Shown here: piece by piece, positions 17,527-26,435 of the stretch
Layout of the letters: each line of letters starts with the position of its first letter
How positions within the stretch are numbered: position 1 is the first letter of the stretch
Source: Chryseobacterium pennae
GTDB lineage: Bacteria; Bacteroidota; Bacteroidia; Flavobacteriales; Weeksellaceae
Assembly: GCF_003385515.1 (NCBI RefSeq)
Contig: NZ_QNVT01000021.1
Coordinates: 48,828-112,827 of the forward strand
Direction: 5' to 3'
DNA length: 64,000 nt
Made by a program: the position numbers and the translations under genes
The notes under the pieces: model-generated
What the model saw: the letters and a program-made list of their open reading frames with translations, nothing else
What the model was told of the DNA's origin: nothing
The model's database searches: none

Positions 17527-18522
17527 TTAGCCCGGAAAATATTGAACTACTTTTTGCTTTATTTTTCCAAAAACAGAGTTTCCCTCTTGATCAAGCATTT
17601 CTATTTCGATTGTATCTCCAAATTTCATGTAAGGTGTTTCCGGAGCACCGTTCTGTATGGTTTCCAGGCATCTTACTTCTGCTAAACAACTCGAGCCATC
17701 AGGGCTGCCATTATTGGCTACTGTTCCGGAACCTATGATTGTCCCGGCAGTTAGAGATCTCGTCTTTGAAACATGCTCAATTAAACGGGCAAAATCGAAT
17801 GTCATATCAATTCCGGCATTGGGAGATCCTATTTTAGTTTCGTTTAATGTAGAAGTCAATGGCAAATGAACTTTTGTACCATCCCATGAAGCCCCTAATT
17901 CATCAGGAGTAACAGCAACGGGAGAAAAACTCGTCCAAGGTTTCGACTGGTAAAATCCAAATTGTTTACCCAATTCGTTTGGAATCAAATTACGCAGGGT
18001 TACATCGTTTACCAACATAACCAGCTTGATATGTTTTTGAGCCTGCTCTGTTTTTGTTCCGGCAGGAATATCATCAGTTATTACAGCAACTTCAGCTTCA
18101 AAATCGATTCCCCATTCTTCGTTTTCTACCAGAATATCATCATTGGGGCCAATAAAAGCGTCCGAAGCCCCCATATAAACCAACGGATCTGCCCAAAAAG
18201 AAGCTGGCAGCTCTGCTCCCCTTGCTTTTCTTACTAATTCAACATGCGTTACATACGCACTTCCATCTACCCAGTGGTAGGCTCTTGGAATCGGTGACAT
18301 AATGTGAGCTGTTGAAAACCCGAAAGTATTCTCCAATACACCCTTTTCGAGATCTTCTGCAACTTTACGTAGCTGAGGTTCTACAACATTCCAGTTATCA
18401 ATTGCCTCCTGCATTGTTTTGGCTATTTCAGTTGTTTTAACGGCAGTTTTCAGATCTCTGCTGACCACAACCAATTGTCCATCTCTACTATTTATATTAT
18501 CTACTATTGTTGCAAGTTTCAT
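17527..18522 (-). CDS. fumarylacetoacetate hydrolase family protein
   Basis: A 331-residue protein of the FAH fold. The C-terminal catalytic domain shows the metal-binding acidic cluster around EEWGIDFEAEVAVI, then KLVMLVNDVTLRN and SPVAVTPDELG, followed by SLTAGTIIGSGTV. Family members hydrolyse or decarboxylate beta-diketo acids or hydrate related compounds, using a divalent metal. In most genomes this would be a tyrosine-catabolism enzyme. Here it lies inside the biosynthetic operon, 36 nt after the hydrolase gene and 4 nt before the PPTase gene. A tailoring or self-protection role is possible; a housekeeping enzyme caught in the operon is also possible. Confidence 0.85.
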   Translation of the reverse strand: MKLATIVDNINSRDGQLVVVSRDLKTAVKTTEIAKTMQEAIDNWNVVEPQLRKVAEDLEKGVLENTFGFSTAHIMSPIPRAYHWVDGSAYVTHVELVRKARGAELPASFWADPLVYMGASDAFIGPNDDILVENEEWGIDFEAEVAVITDDIPAGTKTEQAQKHIKLVMLVNDVTLRNLIPNELGKQFGFYQSKPWTSFSPVAVTPDELGASWDGTKVHLPLTSTLNETKIGSPNAGIDMTFDFARLIEHVSKTRSLTAGTIIGSGTVANNGSPDGSSCLAEVRCLETIQNGAPETPYMKFGDTIEIEMLDQEGNSVFGKIKQKVVQYFPG

Positions 18523-18558
18523 TTTTTTTAGCTTTTTTATTATTTTATTACAAATTTA

Positions 18559-19383
18559 TTATAATCTATTCTTTATCCAATCTATTATCATTCTTTTTTG
18601 CCCTATACTTCTATCTCCCTGCAGTAATTCATGACCACAGTTTTCAACAGTTTCAAACGTTTTATCAGAAGAAGTTGATTTTTCAAATAATAATTTACTT
18701 CCGGCTGGATTTGATAATTGGTCATTTAAATCATGAAATACTAAAAATGGCATTTTCATTTGATTAATTGATGGTGGAACTGTATTCATGGCACGCATTA
18801 ATTCTCCCAAAAACTTCCACTTTGCCCCAATATTAGCTACAAGTGGATCATTATTATACTTTTCAATTACTCCTTTGTCTGTCGAAAGTGCCAATGCATT
18901 CAATTTGACAGAAGAACGTTTGCGTGCCAGGAGTTTTGACAGAGCAAGAACAATTTTTATCTTCAGTTTTGATGCCGAGGCATTTTGAATCAGTGATGGA
19001 GATGTTAGAATCATTCCACGGACATTGGGAGTTTTACTGCCTGTAGCATACTTGTAAGTGATTAATCCTCCCATACTATGCCCCAACAAGAAGAGGGGTG
19101 TAACTGTTCCAAGGCTTTTTACAAAATGATCAAGATCATGAACATACTCATCAAATGACTGAATAGCAGTTCGTTCTCCGGTAGATTGACCATGCCCTCT
19201 CAGATCGAAAGCAAAAACAGAAATCTGATGCTGATTAAGGTATCGAGCTACCTCTTCATAGCGACCGCTATGATCAGTATATCCATGTGTGATAACCACA
19301 TTTGCAATAGGTTGTTCCACTCTCCATTGCCTTGTAAATAATTCAACAGTATTGTCTGTTACCAGTTTTTTTTCTTCGTACAT
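18559..19383 (-). CDS. alpha/beta hydrolase, monoacylglycerol-lipase-like
   Basis: A 274-residue serine hydrolase. The nucleophile elbow is GHSMGG (Ser near 103). The oxyanion strand is VVITHGYTDHSGRY and the family mark FDLRGHGQSTG is present. The acid is in FHDLNDQLS and the His in ENCGHELL. There is no signal peptide, so it acts in the cytoplasm. Within the operon it lies 4 nt after the second flavin monooxygenase gene. A type II editing thioesterase, or hydrolysis of an ester made by a Baeyer-Villiger-type monooxygenase, are both possible. Its closest look is to monoacylglycerol lipases. Confidence 0.85.
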   Translation of the reverse strand: MYEEKKLVTDNTVELFTRQWRVEQPIANVVITHGYTDHSGRYEEVARYLNQHQISVFAFDLRGHGQSTGERTAIQSFDEYVHDLDHFVKSLGTVTPLFLLGHSMGGLITYKYATGSKTPNVRGMILTSPSLIQNASASKLKIKIVLALSKLLARKRSSVKLNALALSTDKGVIEKYNNDPLVANIGAKWKFLGELMRAMNTVPPSINQMKMPFLVFHDLNDQLSNPAGSKLLFEKSTSSDKTFETVENCGHELLQGDRSIGQKRMIIDWIKNRL

Positions 19384-19387
19384 GTTT

Positions 19388-20641
19388 TTAGTTTTTTTGC
19401 AATGCGATAAGACTATCAGTTTTCTCTATGAGTTTCCTAAATCTTTTGATACAAGCTTTAGGCGTTGTTCTTAACGGATTCGTCCGTTCGCCGAGACCGG
19501 CATAGATGATACCTACCGGTTTGGATTCTTTCTGTTGCAATTGGATTGCTTTGGAAATCAGTTTTGCGTTGGTAAAGACAATAGGACCAATACCATTATT
19601 CGGTACTCCGGAGCCTATCACATAAAATTCTTTAGCCAATGGAGTAAAAATTCCGTGAACCAATGCAGGCCTATTTTCTTCAACCGGGATCACTCCAGGT
19701 TCAACGATCTGATAAGAGGGCCGGTATCCTGTAGCAAAAATGATCAAATCATATTCTTTAGCTGTACCATCCACAAACAGAACATTCTTCCCATCAAAAC
19801 CTTTTATTTCAGGTTTCAGGGCAAATTTCCCATGTTTTATGCTGTGAATAAAGCTCTCGTTAACCGTTGGAGGTTTGGTAAATAATTCATGTTTGGGTTT
19901 TGGAAGCCCATAATCACGAATATCTCCGAATATTACATTGTGAGTATGTTTGATAATGCGCTTTTTAATCCACAAAGGAACATTCATTCCAAGGTAATCT
20001 GTAATGGGCTTTTTCTTGAACATTTTCGGAATAATCCATGGAGTATCTCTCAGGCTCACATCTGTTGTTTGGGCATTCAATCCGGACTCAACAACGATAT
20101 CCACTCCTGAATTTCCTGCACCTACGACCAATACATTTTTCCCTTTCAGGATTTCCGGTGTTTTGTATACTGAAGAATGCAGGATTTCACCTGTAAAGGT
20201 CCCTTCATAGTTTGGTATTACAGGAATTCTAAACAAACCGATTGCCAGAACAATTCCAGAAAACTCTTCTTCATTACCATCCCTGAACTGAATAAGCCAT
20301 CGCTCATCTGGCAAACATTTGATTAATTGAATTCCGGTATTGAGCCTGAGATGTTTTTCCAATCCTTTTTGTTTTACAAAATCCTGAAGATAATCCTGAA
20401 TTTGTTTCTTACTTGGAAAAACAGGGAAACTTTCCGGCATTTTAAAGTCTGGAAATTCCATGACCTTCTTAGGGGTAATGGTATGCCCGCTTTCGTAGAC
20501 AATGTTGTACCAGTTTCCTCCGATTTGTGAATTTGAATCGTAAACTACAAAATCAACGTCTGATTTTTTCAGTTCATTCGCCATAGCAAGCCCTGAAAAC
20601 CCTGCGCCAATAATGGCATATTTTTTCTTTGTTTCTTTCAT
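19388..20641 (-). CDS. class B flavin monooxygenase (FMO/BVMO-like), second copy
   Basis: I place the start at 20641, giving 417 residues, because the ATG directly begins the FAD-binding fold (KKKYAIIGAGFSGLAMA). The longer reading frame would extend into the ECH1 gene. It has the first Rossmann motif GAGFSG, a second motif GAGNSGVDI for NADPH, and between them FTGEILHSSVY, which corresponds to the FMO/BVMO fingerprint FxGxxxHxxx. A late ATG motif (FATGYRP) is also typical. It should oxygenate a carbon or heteroatom on the product or on a carrier-bound intermediate. It is related to, but clearly different from, the monooxygenase encoded at 53572-54861. Confidence 0.85.
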   Translation of the reverse strand: MKETKKKYAIIGAGFSGLAMANELKKSDVDFVVYDSNSQIGGNWYNIVYESGHTITPKKVMEFPDFKMPESFPVFPSKKQIQDYLQDFVKQKGLEKHLRLNTGIQLIKCLPDERWLIQFRDGNEEEFSGIVLAIGLFRIPVIPNYEGTFTGEILHSSVYKTPEILKGKNVLVVGAGNSGVDIVVESGLNAQTTDVSLRDTPWIIPKMFKKKPITDYLGMNVPLWIKKRIIKHTHNVIFGDIRDYGLPKPKHELFTKPPTVNESFIHSIKHGKFALKPEIKGFDGKNVLFVDGTAKEYDLIIFATGYRPSYQIVEPGVIPVEENRPALVHGIFTPLAKEFYVIGSGVPNNGIGPIVFTNAKLISKAIQLQQKESKPVGIIYAGLGERTNPLRTTPKACIKRFRKLIEKTDSLIALQKN

Positions 20642-20642
20642 A

Positions 20643-21431
20643 TTACTTTCCTTCCCAGGGAAAACGCCCTGTTGATAGATAATTTTTAATTGTCGTCTGT
20701 ACCTGATCCGATCCGGCAAGTTCTGAAATAGTATTTACTGCAAGTTGTTTGGTCTGTTCATCAATAATCCAAAGTTTTTCCAGATAATTTTTAGCACCTT
20801 TGATGGTTTGTGTTTCCAGTTTCGTCAGCCGAAGTAAGAGTTTACGTACTTCATTATCCGGGTCATTTGTTTTCACATCAATTAAGCCAAGTTCATAGGC
20901 CCGTTCACATGGGTATACCTGAGTGGTGAGTGTCATCATTAATGCTTTTTGATAGCCTATTCTCCGGATCAAATAAGGCAGTACACATGCTGGAAGCAAA
21001 CCAAATAAGGCTTCTGACAGGGCAAATGTGGAACGCTCTGATGCAATAACGATATCTGATGCAGCCACCAAACCAATACCTCCTGCATTTACCCTTCCAT
21101 CTACTTTGGAAACAATGATTTTACCTGTTGATGAAAATTGTTTCAATAATTCATAATATTCTTCCGAATCCCTTGAAGCCAGTTTCCCTTCAACATCAGA
21201 TGTTAATGCCCTGAAATCCATTCCAGTGCAAAAAATACCGTTGGTTCCTTCCAGAATAACCACTTTTATCTCTGTATTTTCTTCAATTCCGGTCAATATG
21301 CTTCTCATTTCGGACAGCAAAACACTGTTTATAGAATTTTGCGCTTCCGGCCGATCTATGCGAATGGTTACAGTCCCTCCATCCTGTCTGAGTTTGACCG
21401 TAGAAAATACTGTCTGCAGAATTCCTGTCAT
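20643..21431 (-). CDS. enoyl-CoA hydratase-like dehydratase ECH1 of the beta-branching cassette (PksH/CurE-like)
   Basis: A crotonase-fold protein of 262 residues from the ATG at 21431, which lies 4 nt past the HMG-synthase stop; an ATG at 21449 overlapping that stop is the alternative. The N-terminal motif RPEAQNSINSVLL and the oxyanion loops GTNGIFCTGMDF and GRVNAGGIGLVA fit the PksH group, which dehydrates the HMG-type branch made by PksG. It is adjacent to the HMG-synthase-like gene, as in other beta-branching cassettes. The longest reading frame adds 36 residues and overlaps HMGS by 104 nt; I do not favour it. Confidence 0.87.
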   Translation of the reverse strand: MTGILQTVFSTVKLRQDGGTVTIRIDRPEAQNSINSVLLSEMRSILTGIEENTEIKVVILEGTNGIFCTGMDFRALTSDVEGKLASRDSEEYYELLKQFSSTGKIIVSKVDGRVNAGGIGLVAASDIVIASERSTFALSEALFGLLPACVLPYLIRRIGYQKALMMTLTTQVYPCERAYELGLIDVKTNDPDNEVRKLLLRLTKLETQTIKGAKNYLEKLWIIDEQTKQLAVNTISELAGSDQVQTTIKNYLSTGRFPWEGK

Positions 21432-21435
21432 ACTG

Positions 21436-22680
21436 TTAAACCCATTCATATTTTCTATGAAAATCTTTGATTGCTGAAAAGACCAACTTGTTTTTTCCTT
21501 TAACATGATTAAATGGTTTTGGGAAACGATTAAAATCAATTTCCAGATCTCTCAATCCAAATCGGATATCTTTGTTGGAATAGATAACTTCTTCGTATTC
21601 GTCCATTGTCATCACATAACGGTCATTCAAATGTTCTTTCAAACCATATTCTCTTAATATTTCCTGTGATTTCGGAGTCACTACTCCACTGTAAAATTCA
21701 GAGCTGCATCCTGATCCGTAAGAAAATATACCTAAGCGTTTCGGAACAGAAAAATCACCATTATCAATTGCACTGGCTAACGCAAGATGAGCTGTAGCAC
21801 CCATGATATTTCCAACACGCTGACAATAATGCAACGACGGTTCAACCCGCTCTTGAAAATCAGTTTCAATTTCATTAGGTTTAGCCCGTTTGAACTTTCG
21901 CATATTGGTACGATGTGCTCCTTTCACCATTCCGCCGAATGGAGTATGGAAGACCAGGTAATCAAACGAATCCTGATAATCGGCATTTTCAACTCTTTTT
22001 TGATATTCCAGGAACGTTTTCTCACAACAATCAAGATATGAAAGCAAGGATAAATCAGCATTTCCGGCTTCATGATCCGGAATTGGTCTGCAGGAATCCA
22101 TCACTTCATAGCCATAGTAACCATTGGCTCCTTTATCCACTTCAAATATCAGGGGATTATCACTGATCAGCATTGCTACCGCTCCTGATCCGGAACTTGG
22201 CTCTGCATAGCCTAATTCGGAAAGGCCTTCTACTACAGACGCTCTTGTAATATCCGTTGCAATTAACAATACTTTTTTCCCTGGCGCAACCTGCGAGAAA
22301 ATGAAATTAACGGCCATCTGGAATCCGGCAGTCCCGGAATAACAGGCGTTTTTCATCTCAAATAAACGACAGTTTCTGCCCAACTCCAGGTAGTGATGTA
22401 CATAGGTACTGAGTGATTTACCAAAATCCAAGCCGGATTCTGTACAGGTAATCACCATATCAATGGATTCCTTTTCCTCTTTACTTAAGCGATCAATGAT
22501 CGGTTTTGCGGCATTCACAGCATTTGTAACCGGATCTTCGTACGGCATAGGAACCGTTTTCTCTCTCATCAGGAGGTTTTCGAAACGTTCATTATCCAGA
22601 TTTCTTCGAACGGCAAGTTCTTTTACATTAATGGCAGCAGAGCCACAATAAACGTTCATTTTTTCAATTCCTGCTCTCAT
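21436..22680 (-). CDS. HMG-CoA synthase-like enzyme for polyketide beta-branching (PksG/CurD-like)
   Basis: A 414-residue thiolase-fold enzyme. The catalytic Cys is near residue 113 in KNACYSGTAGF, and the His/Asn region is VFHTPFGGMVKGAH. The opening AGIEKMNVYCGSAA matches the PksG group, which supports the start at 22680 even though it overlaps the preceding KS gene by 17 nt. It adds acetyl from the free ACP to a beta-keto intermediate on the assembly line, forming the branch. It is followed at once by ECH1 and preceded by the decarboxylating KS and free ACP. Confidence 0.93.
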   Translation of the reverse strand: MRAGIEKMNVYCGSAAINVKELAVRRNLDNERFENLLMREKTVPMPYEDPVTNAVNAAKPIIDRLSKEEKESIDMVITCTESGLDFGKSLSTYVHHYLELGRNCRLFEMKNACYSGTAGFQMAVNFIFSQVAPGKKVLLIATDITRASVVEGLSELGYAEPSSGSGAVAMLISDNPLIFEVDKGANGYYGYEVMDSCRPIPDHEAGNADLSLLSYLDCCEKTFLEYQKRVENADYQDSFDYLVFHTPFGGMVKGAHRTNMRKFKRAKPNEIETDFQERVEPSLHYCQRVGNIMGATAHLALASAIDNGDFSVPKRLGIFSYGSGCSSEFYSGVVTPKSQEILREYGLKEHLNDRYVMTMDEYEEVIYSNKDIRFGLRDLEIDFNRFPKPFNHVKGKNKLVFSAIKDFHRKYEWV

Positions 22681-23935
22681 TTATTTTATTTTTTAATACG
22701 ATGGAGGTATTGATGCCTCCAAATCCATAACTATTGCTGATACACCAGCTCAATTGGCGTTGATCGTTAAGGGCCTTTGCCCAGTTTATATTATTTTTTA
22801 CTGCAGATTCAAGATTTCGTGACTCATGTACAAATCCTTCTTTCATCTGAATGACACTTGCTACTACCTCTACCAGTCCCGCAGAAGTAATACCATGTCC
22901 AATCAGCGATTTTGTACTATTAACAAGCGCCGAATGGCATCCTGCAAGCAACAGTGCTTCGGCTTCAGTCTGATCGCCTAATGGGGATGAACTGCCATGT
23001 GAATTGACATAATTAATCTCATTACCAGATATTTCTGCCATTTTCAGGGCTTTTCCCATTGCAGCAGCTTCACCGTTCAAATCCGGATTCGGATTTCTGT
23101 TTGCATCCAGTACTACCCCATATCCTCTGATTTCTGCTAATGATTCTGCATTCCGTTTTTGCACATGTTCTGAAGATTCAAGAATAACACATGCTGCATT
23201 TTCTCCAAATACAAAACCTGCATGCTCTTTATCAAAAGGACGGCACAAGTGTGCAGGATCACCATTATCTTTCAGTTTTGCCATTGCACCCATCTCGGTA
23301 AATCCTACAAATTCATAAATAGATAAAGCCATCATCGGTGCAACGACAATTACTACATCGTATTCACCTGTTCTGATTAAACGGCTGCCCTGTACCAATC
23401 CCATATTCCCGCTTGCGGAAGCAGCTCCCAGAGTATAACCTTCTCCCTTTATTCCTATTAGTTCACTGATAGTGCCAACGATATCGGTATCCAGAAAGTT
23501 GATTCCATAGCTGGCAGACAGACTTTGAAGTTTGAGTCTGTATTTCTCCATGGTTTCAAATTGATTTCCTGCCTGAAAATTACTTCCACAGGCCACAATT
23601 GCTACACGGGAAAGATCGACCTGTGTATCATTCAAACGAGCATTACACCAGGCATCAAGTGCAGTGTAAATACCCATTTGAAATCCTTTTGAAAGATTTC
23701 TCAGGCGAATTGCTTTTTTAAAAAGCTCATCATTTGAAGGGTGTTGCTGGAAATATTTTTTGATGTCTAAATCCGGATTTTGTGCTATTGGGAACCGGAA
23801 CTGCTGATTTTCCAATTCCAGATTAACAGAAGTATAGTTTGTATGTCCATTCTTCAGCCCATCTGTAAACTCAGCAATTCCAACCCCAATTGGAGTCACT
23901 GCACTTATTCCTGTTATTTCAACAGAGATACTCAT
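22664..23935 (-). CDS. decarboxylating ketosynthase of the beta-branching cassette (PksF/CurC-like)
   Basis: A 423-residue KS-fold protein. The active-site Cys of condensing KS enzymes is replaced by Ser (AASASG, near residue 173). This is the known hallmark of PksF/CurC-type enzymes, which decarboxylate malonyl-ACP to acetyl-ACP. The two His regions remain (NSHGSSSPLGD and SLIGHG). It therefore should feed acetyl-ACP to the HMG-synthase-like enzyme. It lies 4 nt after the free ACP gene and overlaps the HMGS gene by 17 nt. Confidence 0.9.
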   Translation of the reverse strand: MSISVEITGISAVTPIGVGIAEFTDGLKNGHTNYTSVNLELENQQFRFPIAQNPDLDIKKYFQQHPSNDELFKKAIRLRNLSKGFQMGIYTALDAWCNARLNDTQVDLSRVAIVACGSNFQAGNQFETMEKYRLKLQSLSASYGINFLDTDIVGTISELIGIKGEGYTLGAASASGNMGLVQGSRLIRTGEYDVVIVVAPMMALSIYEFVGFTEMGAMAKLKDNGDPAHLCRPFDKEHAGFVFGENAACVILESSEHVQKRNAESLAEIRGYGVVLDANRNPNPDLNGEAAAMGKALKMAEISGNEINYVNSHGSSSPLGDQTEAEALLLAGCHSALVNSTKSLIGHGITSAGLVEVVASVIQMKEGFVHESRNLESAVKNNINWAKALNDQRQLSWCISNSYGFGGINTSIVLKNKINESRN

Positions 23936-23939
23936 ACAC

Positions 23940-24188
23940 TTAGTTTAATTCCTTACGTTTTTCGGCAATCAGATCCGCCAATTCTCCGATCGTTTTTGCA
24001 TTCACAAAATCAATTCTTGAAATGTCCAGTCCAATACGTTCCAGAGTCAACGTAATTAATTCTCCACGATCAAGGGAGTTTGCCCCCAGATCAACAAATG
24101 TTTCTTCGTTGGAAAATGATTGGTCTTCCAATTCAGGCATGATTTCGATTAAATTTTCACGGATTACTGTTTCTAGTTCTTCTTTCAT
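23940..24188 (-). CDS. free acyl carrier protein (donor ACP of the cassette)
   Basis: An 82-residue ACP. The phosphopantetheine Ser is near residue 38 in LGANSLDRGEL. The motif has Asn where most ACPs have Asp before the Ser, a substitution tolerated in donor ACPs. Together with the Ser-type KS and the HMGS-like enzyme next to it, it is the probable acetyl donor (AcpK/CurB role). It lies 12 nt after the AT-ER gene. Confidence 0.93.
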   Translation of the reverse strand: MKEELETVIRENLIEIMPELEDQSFSNEETFVDLGANSLDRGELITLTLERIGLDISRIDFVNAKTIGELADLIAEKRKELN

Positions 24189-24200
24189 TTTTTTTTAGTT

Positions 24201-26435
24201 TTAGTTGTTATATATAGTGTTTACTTTTTCTTCAAAAAAGAGGGTGGCCTCATGCATCAGTTTTTCACCAATCTGATCAACATGACGTGCCCGCCAGGAT
24301 TCTAATCCTGTTCCCTTTACCCATTGATTAAAGGCTCCTAATGCCGGGCCGGTATGAATCTGAAAATCAACTCTTCGGTCACTGAATCCATTCAAGGCAC
24401 TTCTGCTGCTAAATCCAAAATACCACTTGAATACCATAGCCATTTTCTGTTTTCCATTCTTTTCTGCTTTTTCAATGTCACTGCTATTCCCTTTTGATAA
24501 CTGATAATTTTTGACTTCCTGCCAGATTTCATCCAGATTTTTTTTGAAATAGGATTCTTCAAGCTGTTTCCGGATATTTACGGGAAGTTCATCCAGGCTT
24601 TCATAATGATTGTAAAGTGTATATAGCTTATTGGCTCTTGGAGAAAAGAGTACTCCTTTTTTAAGTACCTGTACCTTTGCTCCTATTTCAAACATATCGC
24701 CTGCCGGTGCATAGTCTGTATCCTGAACATTCATTTCCTGTAACAGGTCCTTGACAAGGTCGCTGGTTCCAGCCTCAACGGTACATTGATTTATGGAACC
24801 TGTAAGTACAAAATCAGCTCCCATCATAAAAGCACAAACCACTGATTCTGGTGTACCGATTCCTCCTGCAAGACCAATTCTGATAGGTTTTGAATAACGA
24901 CTGGCAGTAGAAATCTGATCACGCAATGTTCGGATTGCAGGCAAAATAACCAATGCTCTTCCGGCATCAGTGTGCCCACCGGAATCTGCTTCTACACAGA
25001 TATCCTGGCTAACCGGCACTTCTCTTGCCATTTCTGCTTCCTGTTCAGTGATCTTTCCTTCAGCGATAAGTTGTTTCAATATGCGTTCCGGAGCAGGATT
25101 CATGAATACCTCAGCCACTTCGGGTCTGGAGATTTTGGCCATGATCTGGTTACTGGAAATAATATTACCATGAGCATCTTTTCCAAGTCCTTTGACACGG
25201 AAGTATACCAACGGTTTTGTCATTTGCATAAATGCAGAAGCTTCAATATATTTTATATTTTCTTTAAGGTAAAGGTCTACCAGCTTCCATTCTGTTTCCG
25301 GATCTCCGAAATGATGCAGTAAATTAATACCGAATGATTCACCATTATTTAGAGCAGTTTTTATTTGCCTGATTCCGTTTTCAATTTCATTCAACTGTAA
25401 TCCACCCGTACCATAAAATCCAAACATTTTTGCTTTTCCTAACCGGATAACCATTTCGGGAGAAGCGACTCCGCGATACATTCCACCGGCAACATAAGGT
25501 AATTTAATATTATAATCCCGGCAAAAATCTTTGCTTCCAAGAAAAACTTTCTTTTCGTTTCCTGAAAGTACAGAAGATTTATGATGAGTCAAGGGGGAAC
25601 AGTTTTTTTTGATATCTGCCACCATTCTTGTAAGAATATGGCCGCCTATTTCCTTGAATTCTGTTACTTCATTCCCCATTAAAAACCGGATGGAATCTAC
25701 CCATCTTACAGATTGGGCTATCTGTGATCCCAAGGTTTCTTTAACTGCTGATGTGTACCAATTGGCAGTAGTATTTGCAACTACAGGAATATGTAATGGG
25801 TTCAAATCAACCCCACTGATAAATTGCTCAAATTCCAGGGCCGCGTTTTTCATGTAACGGGAATGGAAGGGAGCACTAACCTGGAGTGGGATTGCCTGGA
25901 TCTTTTGTTCTTCAAAGTAAGTCACTGCACGGCGGATATCTTCTGCCTGACCTGCAATTACAATTTGACTCGTAGTATTATAGTTGGCTATATCAATTCC
26001 ATCAAAGCCACCTTCAGCGAGTAATTTTTTTAATTTTTCTGCTGAAGTACCCAAAATAGCAGCCATTCCTCCTCCTGAAGCAGCAGCCATTAAAGCTCCG
26101 CGCTTATGAACGAGTCTTAATCCTGTTTCAAAATCAAATACTCCAGACGCCAATAAGGCATTATATTCTCCAAGACTATGTCCGGCCAGGAAGTCCGGTT
26201 TGGGATTCTCTTTCAGGTATTCCCAGTAATGCATAGCACTGACAGTAAAAATTGCAGGTTGGGTATATTGGGTTTGTGCAAGCAAATCGTCTTTATCTTC
26301 CAGACATAATGCTTCCAAATCGTATCCCAGGATTTCTCTGGCTTTTATTTTTATTTCCGGATATTTTTCAAACAATCCTTTTCCCATTCCTTTGAACTGG
26401 GAACCTTGTCCCGGAAAGATTAATGCTTTTTTCAT
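24201..26435 (-). CDS. trans-acting acyltransferase fused to enoyl reductase (PksE/PfaD type)
   Basis: A 744-residue didomain. Residues about 1-285 are a malonyl-CoA acyltransferase with the nucleophile in GHSLGE (Ser near 87) and the catalytic His in APFHSRYM (near 191). Residues about 305-740 are an FMN-dependent enoyl reductase of the PfaD/nitronate-monooxygenase type (VAGGMYRGVASPEMV, IGLAGGIGTPESV, GADFVLTGSINQCT). None of the large synthases in this operon contains an AT domain, so this protein must supply the extender units, and its ER can act in trans on chosen modules. It overlaps the NRPS/PKS stop by 4 nt (ATGA). Confidence 0.94.
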   Translation of the reverse strand: MKKALIFPGQGSQFKGMGKGLFEKYPEIKIKAREILGYDLEALCLEDKDDLLAQTQYTQPAIFTVSAMHYWEYLKENPKPDFLAGHSLGEYNALLASGVFDFETGLRLVHKRGALMAAASGGGMAAILGTSAEKLKKLLAEGGFDGIDIANYNTTSQIVIAGQAEDIRRAVTYFEEQKIQAIPLQVSAPFHSRYMKNAALEFEQFISGVDLNPLHIPVVANTTANWYTSAVKETLGSQIAQSVRWVDSIRFLMGNEVTEFKEIGGHILTRMVADIKKNCSPLTHHKSSVLSGNEKKVFLGSKDFCRDYNIKLPYVAGGMYRGVASPEMVIRLGKAKMFGFYGTGGLQLNEIENGIRQIKTALNNGESFGINLLHHFGDPETEWKLVDLYLKENIKYIEASAFMQMTKPLVYFRVKGLGKDAHGNIISSNQIMAKISRPEVAEVFMNPAPERILKQLIAEGKITEQEAEMAREVPVSQDICVEADSGGHTDAGRALVILPAIRTLRDQISTASRYSKPIRIGLAGGIGTPESVVCAFMMGADFVLTGSINQCTVEAGTSDLVKDLLQEMNVQDTDYAPAGDMFEIGAKVQVLKKGVLFSPRANKLYTLYNHYESLDELPVNIRKQLEESYFKKNLDEIWQEVKNYQLSKGNSSDIEKAEKNGKQKMAMVFKWYFGFSSRSALNGFSDRRVDFQIHTGPALGAFNQWVKGTGLESWRARHVDQIGEKLMHEATLFFEEKVNTIYNN

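Noticed and set aside
20642..20719. N-terminal extension of the second flavin monooxygenase
   Set aside because: The residues before KKKYAIIGAG are read from within the ECH1 gene; the FAD motif belongs near the N-terminus.
21432..21539. N-terminal extension of ECH1
   Set aside because: It overlaps the HMG-synthase-like gene by 104 nt and adds residues with no crotonase pattern.
22664..23935. KS with Ser in place of the active-site Cys as a dead enzyme
   Set aside because: This substitution is the normal state of decarboxylating KS enzymes in beta-branching cassettes.
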